Assembly: GCA_910584715.1 (NCBI GenBank)
Contig: CAJUAN010000001.1
Location: 62,001-126,000 of the forward strand
Length of the DNA: 64,000 nucleotides
Reading direction: 5' to 3'
Origin: an uncultured Oscillospiraceae bacterium
GTDB lineage: Bacteria > Bacillota > Clostridia > Oscillospirales > Ruminococcaceae
The notes beneath the pieces were generated by a model. The model was not told the DNA's origin, made no database searches, and saw only the letters and a list, made by a program, of their open reading frames with translations. This document shows positions 61,362-64,000 of this stretch, one piece after another. Numbering within the stretch: the stretch's first letter is position 1; every line of letters starts with the position of its first letter. A program made the translations under genes and the position numbers.

Positions 61362-62252
61362 ATGAAAAGGACTTTAAAATGTGCAATCGCAGCAGTCGGA
61401 GCAGCGGCAATCGCCGTAGGAACGGCTGTTCCCGCCAGCGCTGTGAACTTCAAGACATACATTACGTCTAATTCGGGCTCATGTGGAAATGTCGGAGGCG
61501 CAGATATTGACAGCCTGTTAAAAAAGTACCCTTCCTGCCTGGACTTTTTGAAAAATTACGGAATAAAACTTCCCACCGGAGGCTGCACCCAGAAGCCCGG
61601 CGATAACTGCCCCGGCGGTGACTGTACTCAGAAGCCCGGCGATAACTGCCCCGGCGGTGACTGCACTCAGAAGCCCGGTGACAACTGCCCTGGCGGTGAC
61701 TGCACTCAGAAGCCCGGCGACAACTGCCCCGGCGGTGACTGCACTCAGAAGCCCGGCGACAACTGCCCCGGCGGTGACTGTACTCAGAAGCCCGGCGATA
61801 ATGATACTGTTCAAAAACCGGGAAACAACGATACTGTTCAGAAACCTGAAATTCCCGATATAAGCGTTGACTCTTCTGTTTCCGCCTACGAGAAAAAGGT
61901 GGTTGAGCTTGTAAACGAGATCAGAAAAGAATACGGACTTTCCGAGCTAAAGCTCAACACAAAGCTTTGCGCTGTCGCAAGAGCCAAATCTCAGGATATG
62001 AAAGACAACAACTATTTCAGCCACACATCTCCTACATACGGCAGTCCCTTTGATATGATGAAGAGCTTCGGTATAAGCTACAGAACCGCAGGTGAAAACA
62101 TAGCAATGGGTTACCGTACTCCCGAGGAAGTCGTTGACGGCTGGATGAATTCCGAGGGACACAGAGCAAATATTCTTAACGGTTCATTTAAGGAAATCGG
62201 AATGGGTCACGTTGCAAACGGAAATTACTGGACTCAGATGTTTATCGGATAA
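61362..62252 (+). CDS. Secreted CAP/SCP-domain protein with Cys-Pro-Gly repeats
   Basis: 296 residues: signal peptide (about 1-27, cleaved near PASA), a short N-terminal part, five 13-residue repeats CTQKPGDNCPGGD plus a partial sixth (75 to about 160), and a YkwD-type CAP domain (about 172-296) with VNEIRKEYGL, YFSHTSPTYGSPFDMM, AGENIAMGY and NSEGHRANIL. CAP His/Glu residues are present. The repeats put two Cys per unit on a surface protein. AGGAGG lies before the ATG. Confidence 0.95.
   Translation: MKRTLKCAIAAVGAAAIAVGTAVPASAVNFKTYITSNSGSCGNVGGADIDSLLKKYPSCLDFLKNYGIKLPTGGCTQKPGDNCPGGDCTQKPGDNCPGGDCTQKPGDNCPGGDCTQKPGDNCPGGDCTQKPGDNCPGGDCTQKPGDNDTVQKPGNNDTVQKPEIPDISVDSSVSAYEKKVVELVNEIRKEYGLSELKLNTKLCAVARAKSQDMKDNNYFSHTSPTYGSPFDMMKSFGISYRTAGENIAMGYRTPEEVVDGWMNSEGHRANILNGSFKEIGMGHVANGNYWTQMFIG
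61584..61847 (+). repeat. 39-bp tandem repeat in the CAP gene
   Basis: Five full 39-base copies begin at 61584, 61623, 61662, 61701 and 61740; a sixth is cut at 61779-61802, then two shorter GATACTGTTCA-type units follow. Copies differ only at silent third bases, consistent with slippage or unequal exchange. Confidence 0.95.
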
Positions 62253-62279
62253 TTTATCCTGATATATAGCACAGCAAAC

Positions 62280-62331
62280 AAATATCCCGTCCCCGAATTC
62301 CGCTGAGCGGTTCGGGAACGGGATATTTTAA
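62280..62331 (+). terminator. Intrinsic terminator after the CAP gene
   Basis: AAATATCCCGT and ACGGGATATTT with CCCGAA/TTCGGG continuing the stem. Confidence 0.85.
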
Positions 62332-62341
62332 TAAGTTATCT

Positions 62342-62445
62342 TTTGCCTATAGGAACGGTGCCGCTGAACGCTCCCCAAAATACAGCATGAATCGCAGCAA
62401 AATCAAACAAAACTAAATAACGTAAAAAATCATATCAAATTAATA
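62342..62445 (-). other. Open stretch of unclear meaning
   Basis: The minus strand is open for about 33 codons (LFDFAAIHAVFWGAFSGTV near its end) without a start codon, and is richer in GC than its flanks. It could be a coding remnant or chance. The remainder of 62446-62528 is AT-rich and holds TGACGAAA twice (62483 and 62504). Confidence 0.15.
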
Positions 62446-62516
62446 TAAAATTATACCCCAAAATGATACTAAATAACACAAACTGACGAAATCGGTGCTT
62501 TTTTTGACGAAAATAA

Positions 62517-62557
62517 CATTTTATGATGTTGAAAAAATGAATATTTTATGATATAAT
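62517..62557 (+). promoter_or_regulatory. Promoter and direct repeats before the LytTR gene
   Basis: TTGAAA, 17 bases, TATAAT at 62529-62557. The direct repeat ATTTTATGAT occurs at 62517-62526 and 62542-62551, 25 bases apart, flanking the minus-35. Confidence 0.6.
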
Positions 62558-62633
62558 TATATAATATGAAATTTTGTATTTTACCAAAACCTATTCCTGA
62601 GAAAACAGAAATAGTGCGGAAAGGGTGATTTTC

Positions 62634-63353
62634 ATGATAAATATTGCTGTCTGCGAGGACAATAGCGAGGACATGGCATATGTGCGCTCAGCTATTTACG
62701 GAACCGGAACGCTATGCTCCGTCAGCGAATATCAGAATGCTGAAAGTCTTCTCTGGGACATTGAAACCGAATGCAAACAATTTGATATATTTTTGCTTGA
62801 CATATATCTACCCGAAAAAAACGGAGTGGAGGCTGCACGCCGTATACGAGCCAAAAATGAAAACGCGCCGATCATTTTTATTTCTTCCAGCGAGGAATTC
62901 TACAGAGAAGCGTTTGATATTTACGCATTTCACTATCTTATCAAGCCTATAGACCATGATATTTTTGCCGATGTCCTTGAAAAAGCTGTTCGCATTACTG
63001 ACAAAGAACGCAATTACAATCTCAAAATTACATACAAGGGAAAAAGCAGCGTACTGAAATATTCTGAAATAGCATACATCTCAAGCTTTAACCATACTCT
63101 ATGCTTTCATATGCGCGACGGCGGCGAATATACGTCTTACGGAAAGCTGGACGAGCTTGCAGCTCAGATAAAATCCGAACTGTTTGTCCGCTGCCATAAA
63201 AGTTTTATTGTGAACCTTGCCAATGTGCGGGAAATGGATACCGACGGCTTTCGTACCAATGACGACAGATATGTCCCTATTTCACGCACATACTCGGCAT
63301 ATGCAAAGGAAAGCTATCACAAGCGCTTGTTCGGAATATTTCAGGATAACTAA
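62634..63353 (+). CDS. LytTR-family response regulator
   Basis: 239 residues: receiver domain (about 1-118) with acidic CEDNSEDM, phospho-acceptor Asp in FLLDIYLPE, FISSS and KPID; then a LytTR DNA-binding domain (about 140-235; YISSFNHTLCFHMRDG, FVRCHKSFIVNLANV). ATG 62634 follows AAAGGG by eight bases. The next gene, 54 bases on, is probably its sensor. Confidence 0.94.
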   Translation: MINIAVCEDNSEDMAYVRSAIYGTGTLCSVSEYQNAESLLWDIETECKQFDIFLLDIYLPEKNGVEAARRIRAKNENAPIIFISSSEEFYREAFDIYAFHYLIKPIDHDIFADVLEKAVRITDKERNYNLKITYKGKSSVLKYSEIAYISSFNHTLCFHMRDGGEYTSYGKLDELAAQIKSELFVRCHKSFIVNLANVREMDTDGFRTNDDRYVPISRTYSAYAKESYHKRLFGIFQDN

Positions 63354-63407
63354 TATACCGTTAAACAGTAATAGCACTAACATCAGCTTTTGTGAAAGGA
63401 GAAGATC

Positions 63408-64000
63408 ATGAGAAAAATTGTCCCTTATCTTAAATGGTCGTTTATCCTGCTGTTTATTGCAGCAGCGGCTGCCGTTTTTTCGCTTTTCATAAGCTATACC
63501 CGTACTGACAGCGAAAAGCTTTATCTCACCCCCGGCATGTACGATTCAATGGGCTGGGATATATATATTATAGATAACGGACAAAGGGTATATCTTACTC
63601 CGCGGGAACTTATTGATATTGATTTAGGCAGAACGTTTTATTTATCCAGAATCCTGACACAGGAAATGAGAGACGATAATTATACACTTATTAATATGAG
63701 CAACGCCCGTCCCTCGGCAGTATTTCTCGACGAAGAGCTTATCTACAGCAATTGCTGCAGCATAAGCCCGAAGCTTGACGAAACAGTATTTCCTGAGGAA
63801 TTCAGCAGCTATGACATGAGAGGAGAAAACACCTATTGCACGCTTCCCGAAAACTATGCGGGAAAACTCATTACTATAGCTACGGCGCATGTTGATTATC
63901 AAGGTATGCCGATAATCGTGCTCTCCTCCATGACTATCGGCTGGGAAGTTCACGCTTCAGGCACGAACTCCATAATCATACCTGCCGCAGGCTTTGCCGT
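63408..64000 (+). CDS. Membrane sensor, N-terminal part (partial)
   Basis: First 197 residues only; it runs off the right edge. One transmembrane helix (about 9-30), then an extracytoplasmic domain of about 150 residues (YDSMGWDIYIID, PRELIDIDLGRTFY) and the start of a second hydrophobic segment. Position after a LytTR regulator suggests a histidine kinase with a 7TM or HATPase part beyond the window; this is not visible. Preceded by AAAGGAGAAG. Confidence 0.7.
   Translation, partial: MRKIVPYLKWSFILLFIAAAAAVFSLFISYTRTDSEKLYLTPGMYDSMGWDIYIIDNGQRVYLTPRELIDIDLGRTFYLSRILTQEMRDDNYTLINMSNARPSAVFLDEELIYSNCCSISPKLDETVFPEEFSSYDMRGENTYCTLPENYAGKLITIATAHVDYQGMPIIVLSSMTIGWEVHASGTNSIIIPAAGFA

Noticed and set aside
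61193..61462. Minus-strand open frame over the CAP leader and signal peptide
   Set aside because: Its start lies inside the CAP gene and it has no ribosome binding site; the composition is a shadow of the plus strand.
61518..61814. A long open frame opposite the CAP repeats, rich in Ala/Val/Gly
   Set aside because: It is the mirror of the 39-bp repeat on the other strand; the CAP frame has the signal peptide, domain and ribosome binding site.
61584..61847. Tandem repeats considered as a CRISPR array
   Set aside because: There are no spacers; the units are contiguous, in frame and code for a Cys/Pro/Gly stalk.

Overview
The window is a stretch of a Gram-positive, spore-forming, plant-fibre-associated gut Firmicute, most likely an Oscillospiraceae (Ruminococcus-like) chromosome. 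The basis is a PolC-type DNA polymerase III, SpoIVA next to a SipL-like protein, clostridial-type PurL, consensus sigma-A promoters with AGGAGG-type ribosome binding sites, and a lipoprotein cellulase with a cellulose-binding module. The species assignment is an inference. No tRNA, rRNA, CRISPR array, prophage or intact insertion sequence was seen.

Layout. (1) 1-10.3 kb, minus strand: a long envelope and translation operon read pyrH-frr-uppS-cdsA-dxr-rseP, then four small accessory genes (PH-like protein, tiny membrane protein, GNAT, M24 peptidase), then ispG and the N-terminal part of polC. (2) 10.3-13.7 kb, minus: trkH-trmN6-rsmI-GNAT. (3) 13.9-15.1 kb, plus: SGNH-like protein and a membrane protein. 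(4) 15.1-23.4 kb, minus: a DUF177-rpmF-DUF512-der-plsY-gpsA operon, preceded by a P-loop protein, pgi and a divergent penicillin-binding protein whose three catalytic motifs are all altered. (5) 23.5-25.5 kb: a broken small ORF, tyrA, and a divergent pair of a 47-residue membrane peptide and an XRE repressor separated by dense operator-like repeats. (6) 25.5-28.5 kb, minus: sipL-spoIVA. (7) 28.7-41 kb: carbohydrate region with a GH31 alpha-xylosidase-like enzyme (perfect cre site), a soluble sugar-binding/GGDEF sensor, a LacI regulator plus GH13 enzyme, and a dacA-ung-cel5 operon. (8) 41.2-45.2 kb, plus: caxA-dinB-pdxK-trmL-degV. (9) 45.2-54.3 kb: ECF sigma and anti-sigma-like pair, pyrB with a PyrI-type zinc tail, a Crh-like HPr, mtaB, purL and a DUF2185 gene. 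(10) 54.3-56.4 kb, minus: a three-gene operon of unknown function (DUF5685, J-like/TPR/Cys-rich protein, ECF-S-like membrane protein). (11) 56.6-60.8 kb: a LysR locus with two matching T-N11-A operators, controlling a small coiled protein plus a cyclophilin-like lipoprotein on one side and, probably, DUF3737 and a C39-like lipoprotein on the other. (12) 61-64 kb: a CAP-domain secreted protein with 39-bp repeats and a long leader, then a LytTR response regulator and the start of a membrane sensor.

The most promising lesser-known systems are the LysR/DUF3737/cyclophilin-like/C39 locus with its matched operators, the DUF5685 operon with two Asp-rich motifs resembling isoprenoid synthases, and the XRE/micro-membrane-protein switch. 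Most of the window is otherwise core genome. Start codons were chosen mainly from ribosome binding sites and, in three cases, from promoters that exclude the upstream start.
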